Source of the DNA: Methanoregulaceae archaeon PtaB.Bin056
Lineage (GTDB): Archaea; Halobacteriota; Methanomicrobia; Methanomicrobiales; Methanospirillaceae
Reading direction: 5' to 3'
NCBI GenBank assembly: GCA_002067095.1
Contig: MVQD01000067.1
Coordinates: 1-50,071 of the forward strand
DNA: 50,071 nt
The notes below the pieces were generated by a model. The model had not been told where the DNA came from. It worked only from the letters and a program-made list of their open reading frames with translations, and searched no databases. Both the position numbers and the translations under genes were made by a program. This document shows positions 7,790 through 16,721 of this stretch, piece after piece; position 1 is the first letter of the stretch, and each line of letters starts with the position of its first letter.

Positions 7790-9079
7790 ATGTTCTGGGA
7801 TGAGAAGACCGAGACCCTCCCAAAAAGAGACCTTGAGGAACTGCAGTTGAAACGTCTCAAGAAGACCGTTGCTCAGGTCCAGAACGTGGAGTTTTACAGG
7901 AGGTTACTCGGGGAAGCCCATGTAAGGCCTGAAGACATCAGGACTCTTGCAGACATCGAGAAGATCCCTTTCACGAGGAAGCAGGACCTTCGTGACGGGT
8001 ACCCATTCGGGTTTTTTGCCGTGCCAATCCACGAGGTGGTGCGCATCCACACCACTTCCGGGACAACCGGAAAACCGACCGTGGTGGGGTATACCAGGAA
8101 CGACCTCCAGACCTGGGCAGATCTGATCGCGAGGAACATGACCATGGTGGGGCTGACGGACCGGGACATCTTCCAGAACATGGTCAACTACGGGATGTTC
8201 ACCGGGGGCCTCGGGTTCCACTATGGTGCCGAGAAGATCGGCATGACGGTGATCCCGAGCGCGACCGGGAACACCAGGAGACAGATCGAGATGATCCAGG
8301 ACTTTGGGGTCACTGCCATCCACTGCACGCCCAGTTACGCAATGCACCTCGCAGAGGTCGCCGAGGAGACGGGCGCATGCCTGGATTCCCTCACCACGGG
8401 GCTTTTTGGCGCGGAGCCATGGTCGGACGCGATGCGGGCAGAACTCGAGAAGAAGCTGGGGGTGACTGCATTTGACTCCTATGGCCTCTCGGAGCTCTTC
8501 GGGCCCGGCGTGGCATTCGAATGCCCCGAACGGGATGGCCTGCACATATGGCACGACTGCTACCTCGTCGAGATCATCGACCCCCTGACAGGGGAGACGC
8601 TCGGGGACGGGGAGCGGGGCGAACTGGTGGTCACTCCGCTTGTCAAGGAGGCCATGCCACTTCTGCGCTACCGGACGGGTGACATCACTATGCGTTTCGA
8701 GGACGAGTGCCTTTGCGGACGGGCCAAAAAGATTGCCCGGATTACCGGGAGGAGCGACGATATGCTGGTCATACGGGGTATCAATGTATTTCCGTCGCAG
8801 ATCGAGCACGTGCTGCTGCGGATACCGGAGGTCGGAAACCACTTCATGGTGTACGTCGACCGGGTCAACCACCTGGACGAGATGACGATAGACGTTGAGA
8901 TCAACCGCGACTACTTCTCGGGCGAACTCCAGGACCTTGCCCGGATACAGAAGAAGGTGGTAAAGGAACTGCGTGACACGCTGGAGCTTCGCACCACTGT
9001 CAAGCTGGTGGAACCTGGTTCCCTCCCACGGTTCGAGGGGAAGGCAAAACGGGTGATCGATCGCAGGGGTGAGATGTGA
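7790..9079 (+). CDS. paaK: phenylacetate-CoA ligase (first copy)
   Basis: This 429-residue AMP-forming acyl-CoA ligase has the nucleotide loop TSGTTGKPT (residues 89-97), the motif DSYGLSELFGP and the PaaK C-terminal hallmark DDMLVIRGINVFPSQIE. PaaK activates aryl acids with ATP and CoA to aryl-CoA plus AMP. In methanogens these genes, often with indolepyruvate oxidoreductase, are thought to let the cell take up aryl acids for aromatic amino acids; iorAB is not in this window. The next gene overlaps its stop (TGATG), giving an operon of two paralogues and an ACT protein. The ATG at 7790 is supported by the family N-terminus. Confidence 0.9.
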   Translation: MFWDEKTETLPKRDLEELQLKRLKKTVAQVQNVEFYRRLLGEAHVRPEDIRTLADIEKIPFTRKQDLRDGYPFGFFAVPIHEVVRIHTTSGTTGKPTVVGYTRNDLQTWADLIARNMTMVGLTDRDIFQNMVNYGMFTGGLGFHYGAEKIGMTVIPSATGNTRRQIEMIQDFGVTAIHCTPSYAMHLAEVAEETGACLDSLTTGLFGAEPWSDAMRAELEKKLGVTAFDSYGLSELFGPGVAFECPERDGLHIWHDCYLVEIIDPLTGETLGDGERGELVVTPLVKEAMPLLRYRTGDITMRFEDECLCGRAKKIARITGRSDDMLVIRGINVFPSQIEHVLLRIPEVGNHFMVYVDRVNHLDEMTIDVEINRDYFSGELQDLARIQKKVVKELRDTLELRTTVKLVEPGSLPRFEGKAKRVIDRRGEM

Positions 9080-10380
9080 TGAGGGCATGGGATCCCCGCA
9101 TCGAGGAGATGCCAAAAGCCGATCTTGCGACAATGCAATACCGGCTTCTCAAGACGCTCGTCTACCGGCTTTACAGCTTCAGCCCCTTTTTCCACCGCCG
9201 CATGGAGGAGAGCAGGGTCCACCCCGACGATATCAGGTCACTTGAAGACATCAGGAAGCTCCCCTTCATGTACAAGCGCGACCTCCGGGACAACTACCCG
9301 GATGGGCTCTTTGTCTGCACACAGGACGACCTGGTGAGGTACCATGTCTCCTCCGGGACCACGGGAAAGCCCACAGTCGTAGGATATACCGAGAGGGACC
9401 TCGAGAACTGGACCGCCTCTCTTGCGCGGGGGCTTGTCTCCTGCGGGCTCGGGCGGGGGGACGTCATCCAGGTCAGCTACGGATACGGCCTCTTCACCGG
9501 CGGGCTTGGACTGCACTACGGGGCGGAACGAATCGGAGCGACCGTGCTTCCGACAAGTGTCGGGAACACCGAGCGTCAGATCGAGCTGATGCAGGACCTC
9601 AAGGCCACCGCGATCGCCTGCACTCCCTCCTACCTCCTCCACATGGGAGAAGTCGCCGAGAAGATGGGGGTCAGCATCAAGGACGACACACTCCTCAAGG
9701 TGGGGATCCTCGGCGCCGAGCCCTGGTCAGAGCAGATGCGGCAACGGATCCAGGAGTGGCTCGGGATCCGTGCGTACGACATTTACGGGACCAGCGAGCT
9801 CTCCGGCCCGATGTTCTGCGAGTGCACCGAGCAGAAAGGGTTCCATGTCTGGGGTGACCTTGCCTACGTCGAGATCCTCGACCCCGAGACGCTTGAGCCA
9901 CTGCCTGCAGGTGAACGGGGGGAGATGGTGATCACCATGCTGCAGAAGGAAGCGCTCCCCATGGTGCGGTACAGGATCGGGGACATCAGCGCAATCGACG
10001 ACTCGGTCTGCGCATGCGGGCGGACCCACCCGCGGGTGCAGCGCATCACCGGGAGGGTCGACGACATGCTCATCATCAGGGGGATCAACGTCTTCCCCTC
10101 GCAGATCGAGTATGCCCTGATGTCGATCCCGGAGGTCGGCCAGCATTTCCAGATCATAGTGGACAGGAAAGGTGCGCTTGATGACATGCTGGTCCAGGTT
10201 GAGGTGAAGAAAGAAGCATTCTCGGACAAGATCACCGACCTGATGAGCATAAGGAAGAAGGTTGAGCACAAGCTCAAGAATATCCTGAATGTCGCAGTGA
10301 GTGTCGAACTTGTCGAGCCCGGGTCACTGCCCAGGTTCGAGGGGAAGGCAAAGCGGGTGATCGACAGGAGGAAGATCTGA
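9079..10380 (+). CDS. paaK: phenylacetate-CoA ligase (second copy)
   Basis: The second PaaK paralogue (433 residues) has SSGTTGKPT, YGTSELSGP and DDMLIIRGINVFPSQIE. It is clearly homologous to the upstream copy along its length but diverged, so this is an old duplication rather than a recent one, and the two probably prefer different aryl acids. The ATG at 9079 lies in the TGATG overlap with the first copy; a GTG at 9076 is one codon upstream. The C-terminal stretch SLPRFEGKAKRVIDRR is shared almost word for word by both copies. Confidence 0.9.
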   Translation: MRAWDPRIEEMPKADLATMQYRLLKTLVYRLYSFSPFFHRRMEESRVHPDDIRSLEDIRKLPFMYKRDLRDNYPDGLFVCTQDDLVRYHVSSGTTGKPTVVGYTERDLENWTASLARGLVSCGLGRGDVIQVSYGYGLFTGGLGLHYGAERIGATVLPTSVGNTERQIELMQDLKATAIACTPSYLLHMGEVAEKMGVSIKDDTLLKVGILGAEPWSEQMRQRIQEWLGIRAYDIYGTSELSGPMFCECTEQKGFHVWGDLAYVEILDPETLEPLPAGERGEMVITMLQKEALPMVRYRIGDISAIDDSVCACGRTHPRVQRITGRVDDMLIIRGINVFPSQIEYALMSIPEVGQHFQIIVDRKGALDDMLVQVEVKKEAFSDKITDLMSIRKKVEHKLKNILNVAVSVELVEPGSLPRFEGKAKRVIDRRKI

Positions 10381-10381
10381 C

Positions 10382-10816
10382 ATGAAAGAGAACAAGTTCG
10401 TGATCAAGCAGATATCGGTATTCTCTGAGAACAAGCCCGGGAGGCTCGCGGCCATCGCCAGGGCACTGCAGGAGGAGAAGATCAACATCATGGCCTTCTC
10501 CATCGCCGAGGCAGACGGGTTTGGGGTGGTGCGGGCGCTCGTTGACAAGCCAAAGAAAGCCCATGAGAAGCTTGGGAAGCTTGGATTCAACGTGGCATTC
10601 ACCGATGTGATCGCAGTCCAGATGAAGGACGAGCCTGGCGGCCTCTACGAGACCGCCCGGATCCTTGGAGAAGGGCAGATCAACATCGAGTATGCCTATG
10701 CGTACTCGGGAAAAGAGGCCGCGGTGCTCATCCTGCGGGTGGACAACGTGGAAGCGGCGATTGCCGCGATCCAGAGGGGCGGGGGGACGCTCATCGAGAG
10801 CTCCCTCTTCCAGTAA
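10382..10816 (+). CDS. tandem ACT-domain protein
   Basis: The 144 residues comprise two ACT domains (about 8-75 and 76-143); the first begins with ISVFSENKPGRLAAIARAL, the standard ACT opening. ACT domains bind amino acids and regulate enzymes. Placed one base after the second paaK, this protein is likely an amino-acid sensor for aryl-acid activation, an arrangement seen in other methanogens. It has no catalytic domain. Its end is convergent with the hexulose-phosphate synthase gene, with 6 nt between them. Confidence 0.88.
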   Translation: MKENKFVIKQISVFSENKPGRLAAIARALQEEKINIMAFSIAEADGFGVVRALVDKPKKAHEKLGKLGFNVAFTDVIAVQMKDEPGGLYETARILGEGQINIEYAYAYSGKEAAVLILRVDNVEAAIAAIQRGGGTLIESSLFQ

Positions 10817-10822
10817 CCCCCC

Positions 10823-12109
10823 TCACTTCTTCTCCCACCTGACCAGCTCGGAGACCCGAGAGAGGGTGCTGCCTCTCCGGATCTCCTCCCTTACTCTCTC
10901 TTCGGTCTTCTTTACTTCCATCGCACGGCGGGCAACCTCGAATGCCCGCTCCCGCGGGACCACCACCACCCCGCTCTCGTCCCCGGCAACCCAGTCCCCG
11001 GGGCGGACTACCTGGCCCCCGCACCTGATCTCGGCATTGATCTCGCCGAATCCCTTGGGCTCGCCTGCATTCGGGACCACGGCACGGGAAAAGACGGGAA
11101 ACCCCAGCCTCCGGATGTCGTCCACGTCCCGGACGGCCCCATCGATCACCACACCCGAGAGCCCGCGCTCCATCGCGCTCATGGTGGCAAGCTCTCCCCA
11201 GCATGCCACGTGCCTTGCGCCCTGGTTGTCGATCACGAGCACGTCACCTGGAGCAGCCACGTCGATTGCTTCGACCGGCTTGGCCCAGTCTCCCGCAAAT
11301 CCCTGCACGGTCACGGCCTTTCCCGCCATCCTTGTGTCCGCGCAGATCGGGGATATCCCCTCCATGGCACCCTTCCTGTGCATCGCATCAGAGATGTTCG
11401 GAGTGGAGACTACGCGCAGGATATCGCGTATTGCCTGTTCCGGGGAGATGTGTTCTTTGCGGGAGAGGGAGGGGTTGTCGATGGCGTCCCTGATCGACCT
11501 GGCCGATGCCGCCACTCCGGCCGAACGGGTGATTGCCCCTCCCACAATGACCACATCCGCACCCCCCATGACGGCCTGCGGGGCTGTGGTAGCGTCAAGG
11601 CCTCCCGCAGCGGCAACCGTGACGTTCACCGCGTCTCTCAGGGCGGTGAGCATCGAGATAGAGCTCTTCCCGATCATCTGCTGGTCGATCCCCACATGGG
11701 CGTTGACGATGTGCACGCCCATCTTCTCCAGCTCGCGGGCGCGTTCGACCGGTGAACGGACATTGATCAGGTCTGCCATCAGCTTCACGCCGTAGAGGTC
11801 CGCTGCCCGGACCGCTTCGGCGATCACGGTATCGTCCGCGTCGGCAAGGATGCAGACCACCGAGGCGCCTGCCTTGGCTGCCATCTCCACCTCAAGCGTG
11901 CCCGTATCTGCGATCTTCATGTCCGCCACGATCTCGCGGCCAGGGAAGAGGGCGCGGAGCCTCCTCACCGCTTCCATCCCCTCGCTCTTGATCAGCGGAG
12001 TCCCTGCCTCGATCCAATCGGCTCCTCCCTCCACCGCCTCCCGGGCAATCTGGACGGCACGGTCAAGCTCCGTGATGTCCAGGGCCACCTGGAGGATAGT
12101 CCGTTTCAT
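10823..12109 (-). CDS. 3-hexulose-6-phosphate synthase fused to RraA-like domain
   Basis: Residues 1-210 form a hexulose-phosphate synthase (OMP decarboxylase superfamily) with the metal and catalytic motif ADMKIADTG and repeated beta-alpha strands. Residues 215-428 form an RraA/demethylmenaquinone methyltransferase-like domain with [19 protein letters not shown] and [10 protein letters not shown]. In archaea the synthase works in reverse with the isomerase to make ribulose 5-phosphate and formaldehyde from hexose phosphate. The RraA-type half may be an aldolase or decarboxylase or regulatory; its role in the fusion is not established. The start [11 protein letters not shown] at 12109 fits the family; the seven residues upstream do not, and no clear ribosome-binding site is seen. 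Confidence 0.85.
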   Translation of the reverse strand: MKRTILQVALDITELDRAVQIAREAVEGGADWIEAGTPLIKSEGMEAVRRLRALFPGREIVADMKIADTGTLEVEMAAKAGASVVCILADADDTVIAEAVRAADLYGVKLMADLINVRSPVERARELEKMGVHIVNAHVGIDQQMIGKSSISMLTALRDAVNVTVAAAGGLDATTAPQAVMGGADVVIVGGAITRSAGVAASARSIRDAIDNPSLSRKEHISPEQAIRDILRVVSTPNISDAMHRKGAMEGISPICADTRMAGKAVTVQGFAGDWAKPVEAIDVAAPGDVLVIDNQGARHVACWGELATMSAMERGLSGVVIDGAVRDVDDIRRLGFPVFSRAVVPNAGEPKGFGEINAEIRCGGQVVRPGDWVAGDESGVVVVPRERAFEVARRAMEVKKTEERVREEIRRGSTLSRVSELVRWEKK

Positions 12110-12596
12110 AAGAGAGATGTGGCACGGCATGGGCTAAATGGTTGCTGAGCGAGTGCGGCGCCCCCTGAACCCGGGCGACTTCCCGGATGCCTTGAATCAC
12201 ACGTCTCTCCAGGGGGAAGGGGCAGGGGAAAAGGGTGTCTCCTTCGGGGAGCTGAAGGTTTGGGATTCTCCACCGCAAGATGAAACAGACCTCACTCAAT
12301 CACGATGACGCTCTTATGCGATGTGCCCCCACTCTTTCGCATCCCCTAAACGCGATAGGCACAGTTCTGGTGAGAAGGAAGAGATCACGTTGCTCTGCAC
12401 CACCCTGCTCACAGGCTATCGCGTATCGGGGGTGGGGACAGGGGAGGGGGATTCTCCCCCTCCCCACAAGATGTAACAGACCGCAGCGAAGCCCAAAAAA
12501 AGCGTCATCGGGGGGAAGTTCCGGTGGAGTTCGCCCGATGAACGGGGTATGCCTGGGACATCCCCGAGCACACCCCCGCCGCAACAGGCATTGTGC
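12110..12596. other. intergenic region carrying a repeat element
   Basis: This 487-bp gap between the hexulose-phosphate synthase start and the nitroreductase end contains the dispersed repeat element at 12303-12510, plus a diverged partial unit just before it (about 12210-12302; GGGATTCTCC then AACAGACC, as in the 33-kb array). No protein gene is supported. Confidence 0.6.
12303..12510 (+). repeat. dispersed copy of the 214-bp repeat, with inverted ends
   Basis: The unit opens with CGATGACGCT (12303-12312) and shares CATCCCCTAA, CGCGATAGG, ACAGGCTATCGC and GGGGGATTCTCCCC with the array at 33.0-33.8 kb. It is bounded by a perfect 10-bp inverted repeat: AGCGTCATCG at 12501-12510. Read on the minus strand, the right end (12510 back to 12485) continues as an inverted copy of the unit start, including GGGCTTCGC. 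Internal stems are ATGCGA/TCGCAT (12316-12342), CGCGATAG/CTATCGCG (12351-12358 with 12416-12423) and an 11-bp stem at 12441-12465. It looks like a small non-coding element of about 208 bp. Confidence 0.7.
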
Positions 12597-13106
12597 CTAT
12601 TGCTGCTCCACAAACTTCTCAAAGAAGGTTATGTCGTCCAGATCCTTCTTCTTCTGGATAGTGATCTCGGCCGGGAACCCGGCGGGGACGAGCGAGACGA
12701 GGGTATAGCCATCCGGGACGTCCAGAAGCTTCCTGACCGCCTCTGCATATTCCTTCTTCTCCCCTGCGACCCAGCAGCTCCCCACACCATACGACTGGAG
12801 GGCGAGGATGATCGTCTCCGTTGCCGCGCAGCAGTCTTCGAGGTAGTACTTCGCCTTTTTCTCGCCAAATACCGCTATGCAGACCGCAGCGCTTTCAATG
12901 AACTTCCCGTGATCGGTGAGGTCCGCAATCTTCCCGAGGAGAGATTTCTCGCGGACGACACCGAAGAGCCAGGGCTGGAGGTTCATTGCCGTCGGGGCAT
13001 GCCTCGCGCACTCGAGGACGTCCCTGATCACGTTCTCATCCACCTGTTCGGGTTTATATTTGCGGACGCTATGGCGTGACTTGATAATCGTGGTGCCAAT
13101 GTTCAT
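12597..13106 (-). CDS. nitroreductase-family flavoprotein
   Basis: The 169-residue protein has the nitroreductase FMN-binding opening IIKSRHSVRKY and the APTAMNLQPW stretch, and ends with the family GFPAE turn. Such enzymes bind FMN and reduce varied substrates with NAD(P)H; the substrate is not predictable. It is shorter than bacterial NfsB (about 215), as usual for the archaeal subfamily. It appears monocistronic: the repeat element lies downstream and an A/T7 tract upstream ends the neighbouring DUF3821 transcript. Confidence 0.85.
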   Translation of the reverse strand: MNIGTTIIKSRHSVRKYKPEQVDENVIRDVLECARHAPTAMNLQPWLFGVVREKSLLGKIADLTDHGKFIESAAVCIAVFGEKKAKYYLEDCCAATETIILALQSYGVGSCWVAGEKKEYAEAVRKLLDVPDGYTLVSLVPAGFPAEITIQKKKDLDDITFFEKFVEQQ

Positions 13107-13129
13107 GGAGATTTGATCTGCGCACGAGG

Positions 13130-13136
13130 AAAAAAA
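13130..13136 (-). terminator. T-run terminator after the DUF3821 gene
   Basis: On the minus strand a T7 tract lies about 34 nt past the restored stop of the DUF3821 gene and just before the nitroreductase start. Confidence 0.45.
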
Positions 13137-13169
13137 GGTGTCTTCATTGAACAGCCCTGCTGCAGCGAA

Positions 13170-14127
13170 TCAGGGAGATCTCTGCTTCAGGACGCACACC
13201 ACAAGGGCTGCAACTAGTCCCAGGACTGCCGGAAATCCTCCAAACCCGGGCACCGGGGTCGGTGAAGGGGTGGGCTGCGGCGGGGGCGGTGGGAGCCGGG
13301 CTCGTCATCGTCACCTCGACTGTTCCTGAAGTGATCGTGGGTTGCGGGGGAGTGGTGGCAGGGACAGGCGTCGTCCCGGTGATAAGGGGATTGACTCTCT
13401 GGAGGAGGAAGGAGACCTTCTCACTGATTGCCTTCCCGGCAGCCGGGTAATTGTCGGACATCCCGTTCGCGTCGCACCTGGCATACACGGTATACTCGCC
13501 TACAGGATACTCCGCGCTCCCTGTCGCCCATACCGGCCCTGTCTCGAATGGCGACGAGGAGACGACAAGGTTCTCGAGTGAAAATCCCCCAAGAGAGGAG
13601 AATACGAGCGAGTCCGGCCCGTTCAGCCTGATCTTCAGTGGAGCACCGGGAGTATTCGGCCGGTTGGCCATCACCCACAGGTTTGTGTCAATACGAAACC
13701 CCACCGCATCTCCCTTGGGGACCCAGGAGGCAGCCGGGCTGACCACGAACCCTGATGAGTAGTCCACGACACGAATCTCAATGTGTGGCTCCTCCAGGTA
13801 AAATGCGACTGTGTTGTCGGGCAGGAGGAACCATGGCCCGGTCTTCCCTGCAAACGTGATCGGAGACGCATAGAACGCGGTTGGATCCCCGACTGTCACC
13901 TGCGCGGAGGGCACGTGCGAGACCTGGCCTCCCGTCCCATACCACGCAAGAATGGCGCCCTGCGTGGCGCCCGTCGCGGTGATGTCCAGGTTCTCCTCAC
14001 CAACAAAGACAGTCCCCCCCATGGGTATGGCATTCTCCGCCGCGGAAAGCGGGACAACCACGAGGAGAATGGCGCAAAGGAAAAAGACCGCCCCAAGACT
14101 CAACCTTTCTGCCGCTGATCGGTGCAT
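13170..14127 (-). CDS. DUF3821 surface protein with C-terminal frameshift
   Basis: The product starts with a signal peptide (hydrophobic core LGAVFFLCAILLVVVPLSAAENA) and continues with a DUF3821-like ectodomain (GGTVFVGEENLDI, FYASPITFAGKTGPWF). As read, the main frame runs past the Thr/Pro-rich linker into a meaningless tail ending at 13144. A shift at the G5 run 13282-13286 (C5 on the coding strand) brings in TPSPTPVPGFGGFPAVLGL and a hydrophobic anchor with a basic end, stopping at 13170-13172. That tail is the expected PGF-type surface anchor, so a single extra base is inferred: a real mutation, phase variation or a sequencing error. Start at 14127; an N-terminal extension to 14697 only shadows traB. 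Confidence 0.75.
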
Positions 14128-14189
14128 ACACAGGAGAGCACACCCGCCGTGATAAACCTTCTCAGGCAAAAAATGGCACAGCCGTTTCG

Positions 14190-15398
14190 TCAGGTCGACG
14201 AGAACAACCCCGTCGCGGCGGTCCACATGTTGGAGAGGCCCTGGGTGATCAGGACGCCCGGATCGATCCCGAGCAACGGGAAGATGAACATGAAATAGAG
14301 GATAGTCCCGAGCGTGCTCCCCAGGTTGGCAAGCGCGGCGACGAGCACGACCCGGAAGAGGGGCACCTTCATCATCTGAGAGAAGCTCTCGGCCTCGAAT
14401 ATCCGGCGGAAGTCTGCAGGGGCCGGTTTTCGTATCCTGGCCTCCACGATGGCTGCAAACCACCCTGCCGCAACCAGCGGGTTCAACGCCGTGAACCAGG
14501 AGACGCCAAAGCCGGTGAGCGCTGAGAGGGGATGGCCCCGGGCGGCGAGGGTGCACACCGCGGTCAGGACACCATGGACCAGCACCCAGTAGAGGAGTGC
14601 CATTCCCAGCACCTCGAAGCCGATACCCGAGAACGCGATCGCAAGGAGGAGGAAGAGGAAGAGCGCAGTCACCGCGACGCCGAAGATCAGGCCCCATGGC
14701 CTGGACTTCATCTCGGCCGTCAACTCCCGCACGGGGGGCAGGGTCTCCGGGGCATCAAGGTATTTCATGACCCCCTGGACGTGCCCCGCCCCGAGGACCG
14801 CAAGGACACGTGAATGTCCTTTTGTGAGGCCGTCGATCTGATGGGCGAGGTACGCATCCCTCTCGTCAATGAGCGCCCTCGCACCATTCGGGGAGAACTT
14901 CCTGAACTCATCCATGGCCATGGTGAGCATGTCCTGCTCCTTTAAGCTCTCCACATCGATCTCCTCGCCGTCGATGCTGACGACCGAGACGGCGAGCGCG
15001 TAGAGCATCTTCAGCTTCTCAAAAAACGAGAGCGATTTCCAGAACCTGCGGAGGGTTATGTTGATATCACGATCGATTAAGCCGATTGCAATCCCCCGGG
15101 ATTCCGCCTCCTCGATTGCGGCCTTCATCTCCGCGCCGGGCTCCACGCCAAGGTCAAGGCCTATACGGCGCTGGAGGTAGGCAAGGATCCACTGCACGAG
15201 GATCTGGGTGAAGTTTTTTGCCTCCAGGATGTCCTGCACCGACGGATCCCTTGCCTGTTTCCTGATCGCGGCATAGCGGGCAGGATCCAGTTCCACTGCA
15301 ACTACGTCAGGGGAGAACTCCTCGATGGCTCTCCTGACCTCTTCCACGCTCTTTGCCGAGACGTGCGCGGTGCCCACGACACGGAGTTCGCCTGTCAT
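14190..15398 (-). CDS. traB: TraB/GumN family membrane protein
   Basis: The N-terminus RVVGTAHVSAKSVEEVR and VVAVELDPARY are the TraB family signature; a conserved GAGHVQG stretch follows near residue 225. The C-terminal third has several hydrophobic segments (including LIFGVAVTALFLFLLLAIAF), so the protein is anchored in the membrane. Relatives include enterococcal TraB (pheromone shutdown) and Tiki/GumN, some of which are metalloproteases; the archaeal function is unknown. The ATG at 15398 lies in an ATGA overlap with the upstream ykgJ-type gene, which fixes the start and implies coupling. Length 402 residues. Confidence 0.85.
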   Translation of the reverse strand: MTGELRVVGTAHVSAKSVEEVRRAIEEFSPDVVAVELDPARYAAIRKQARDPSVQDILEAKNFTQILVQWILAYLQRRIGLDLGVEPGAEMKAAIEEAESRGIAIGLIDRDINITLRRFWKSLSFFEKLKMLYALAVSVVSIDGEEIDVESLKEQDMLTMAMDEFRKFSPNGARALIDERDAYLAHQIDGLTKGHSRVLAVLGAGHVQGVMKYLDAPETLPPVRELTAEMKSRPWGLIFGVAVTALFLFLLLAIAFSGIGFEVLGMALLYWVLVHGVLTAVCTLAARGHPLSALTGFGVSWFTALNPLVAAGWFAAIVEARIRKPAPADFRRIFEAESFSQMMKVPLFRVVLVAALANLGSTLGTILYFMFIFPLLGIDPGVLITQGLSNMWTAATGLFSST

Positions 15399-15949
15399 AC
15401 CCGCGTCACTCCTTCCCCGTCGATGACGAGGCATCCCTTCTCACGCGGAAGCCTGGCAGAGATTGCCCGGCGGATCTTCTCCCCTTCTTCCTCCTCTGCA
15501 GCCCGCCGGGCACGCAGGGCGCGGGCCATGGCGCGCGCCTCTTCCCAGCCGATGGGACGCCCGAGACCGGGGCAAGGGGACGTCAGGAGGTCCTCGCCAT
15601 CAAGCATGAACGGATAGGTGCGGCATATCCACGGTCTTTCGGCATAGACCTGGCATGAACCGTCGCGATAGAAGATGCAGTCACCCGCAACCCGCCGGAC
15701 CGCCCATCCGAATGTGACTTCTGTGCCGTCGGAAAGCTTGACGTGCTCGGGATAGGGCTCGGCACACTCTTCGGCACGGAGGTGGCAAAGGGAGGATATC
15801 CGGCGGATCTCGCCAGGCGAGACCATGACAAGGTTGTCGTCACCGGCCCCCGGGCGGCAGCACTCCCCGCACATGGTGCAGGAGAACCCGATCTCCCTGA
15901 TGCGCGCAGTGAGTTGCTCTTCGTCGATGGGGGCGCTGTATTCTTTCAT
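15395..15949 (-). CDS. YkgJ family cysteine-cluster protein
   Basis: The 184-residue protein has the YkgJ metal-binding pattern: FSCTMCGECCRPG near the N-terminus, then CIFYRDGSCQVYAERPWICRTYPF and a late SPC. The family is predicted to bind zinc or an Fe-S cluster; its role is not known. The ATG at 15949 is preferred to a GTG at 15955 because GGGAG sits 7-8 nt before it. It overlaps traB by 4 nt and follows the guaA subunit gene directly, so the three are probably one transcript. Confidence 0.85.
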   Translation of the reverse strand: MKEYSAPIDEEQLTARIREIGFSCTMCGECCRPGAGDDNLVMVSPGEIRRISSLCHLRAEECAEPYPEHVKLSDGTEVTFGWAVRRVAGDCIFYRDGSCQVYAERPWICRTYPFMLDGEDLLTSPCPGLGRPIGWEEARAMARALRARRAAEEEEGEKIRRAISARLPREKGCLVIDGEGVTRV

Positions 15950-15951
15950 GG

Positions 15952-16518
15952 TCACTCTCCCCTGCAGATTGCGTCAAAATTCTGGTACACCCTCCGGCCG
16001 TCCCGCGTATGGCTGACCTCGGGGTGCCACTGAAGACCGTAGATGCGAAGGTCGGGCCTTGCGATCGCCTCGTGGGCACAGATGGAAGACCGTGCAAGCA
16101 GCCGGAAACCGGGGGGCATCACTGCCACCTCGTCGGCGTGTGAAGCCCAGACCTGGAGCGTTTCAGGGTATCCCGCGAGGATCTCCCCCTCCTCGACCAC
16201 GTCTACCTGGACGGGGCCGTACCCGCCCGACCTCCCTGGCTGCACCCTGCCCCCAAATTCCGTGGCGATGATGTGAAGGCCCAGACATATCCCAAGCACA
16301 GGGAGATCGAGGTGAAGGTACCGGGCAGCATACCCGCTTCGCCCGATATCCGGCCCGCCTCCGAGCACTATTCCCCGGCATGCTCCCGCCATCTCATCCG
16401 GGGGCGTGGTGTTCGGGACCAGCTTTGCGTTGATATCAAGGTCCCGGAACATTCGAAGGATGAGGTGGTTGAACTGCCCGAAGTTGTTCACCACGTATAT
16501 GGGGAGCATGATCTTCAC
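15952..16518 (-). CDS. guaAA: GMP synthase glutamine amidotransferase subunit
   Basis: A 188-residue class I glutamine amidotransferase. The nucleophile elbow is GICLGLH, with His and Glu of the triad in QWHPEVSH near the C-terminus. Archaeal GMP synthase is split: this subunit supplies ammonia to the separate ATP-pyrophosphatase subunit GuaB, which is not in the window. The start is GTG at 16518 or ATG at 16509; the family opening MLPIYVVNNFGQF favours either. It leads a minus-strand operon with the ykgJ-type gene and traB. Confidence 0.9.
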   Translation of the reverse strand: MKIMLPIYVVNNFGQFNHLILRMFRDLDINAKLVPNTTPPDEMAGACRGIVLGGGPDIGRSGYAARYLHLDLPVLGICLGLHIIATEFGGRVQPGRSGGYGPVQVDVVEEGEILAGYPETLQVWASHADEVAVMPPGFRLLARSSICAHEAIARPDLRIYGLQWHPEVSHTRDGRRVYQNFDAICRGE

Positions 16519-16721
16519 AAGAATGGCCGCTTAAAGTTCAAAATGCCTCCGGCATCCTCATGGGGGAGGCACGCCGCCGGGCCAGGATACCCTCGTCCCG
16601 CGTTCTCCATGACAGCCCTCTTGAGAGGTGCCCGGTTTGGGGGGTTTTCGGAAGAGGACCGATCTCGGCGCATGTGGCCCTTGCAGGTCCCCGGGACCTC
16701 CCTTGAGATCGGGCGGACGGC

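Noticed and set aside
13144-14697. A 517-codon frame taken as one protein.
   Set aside because: Its first 190 codons only shadow traB in another frame and its last 46 codons are the out-of-frame tail; the real gene is 14127 to 13170 with one frameshift.
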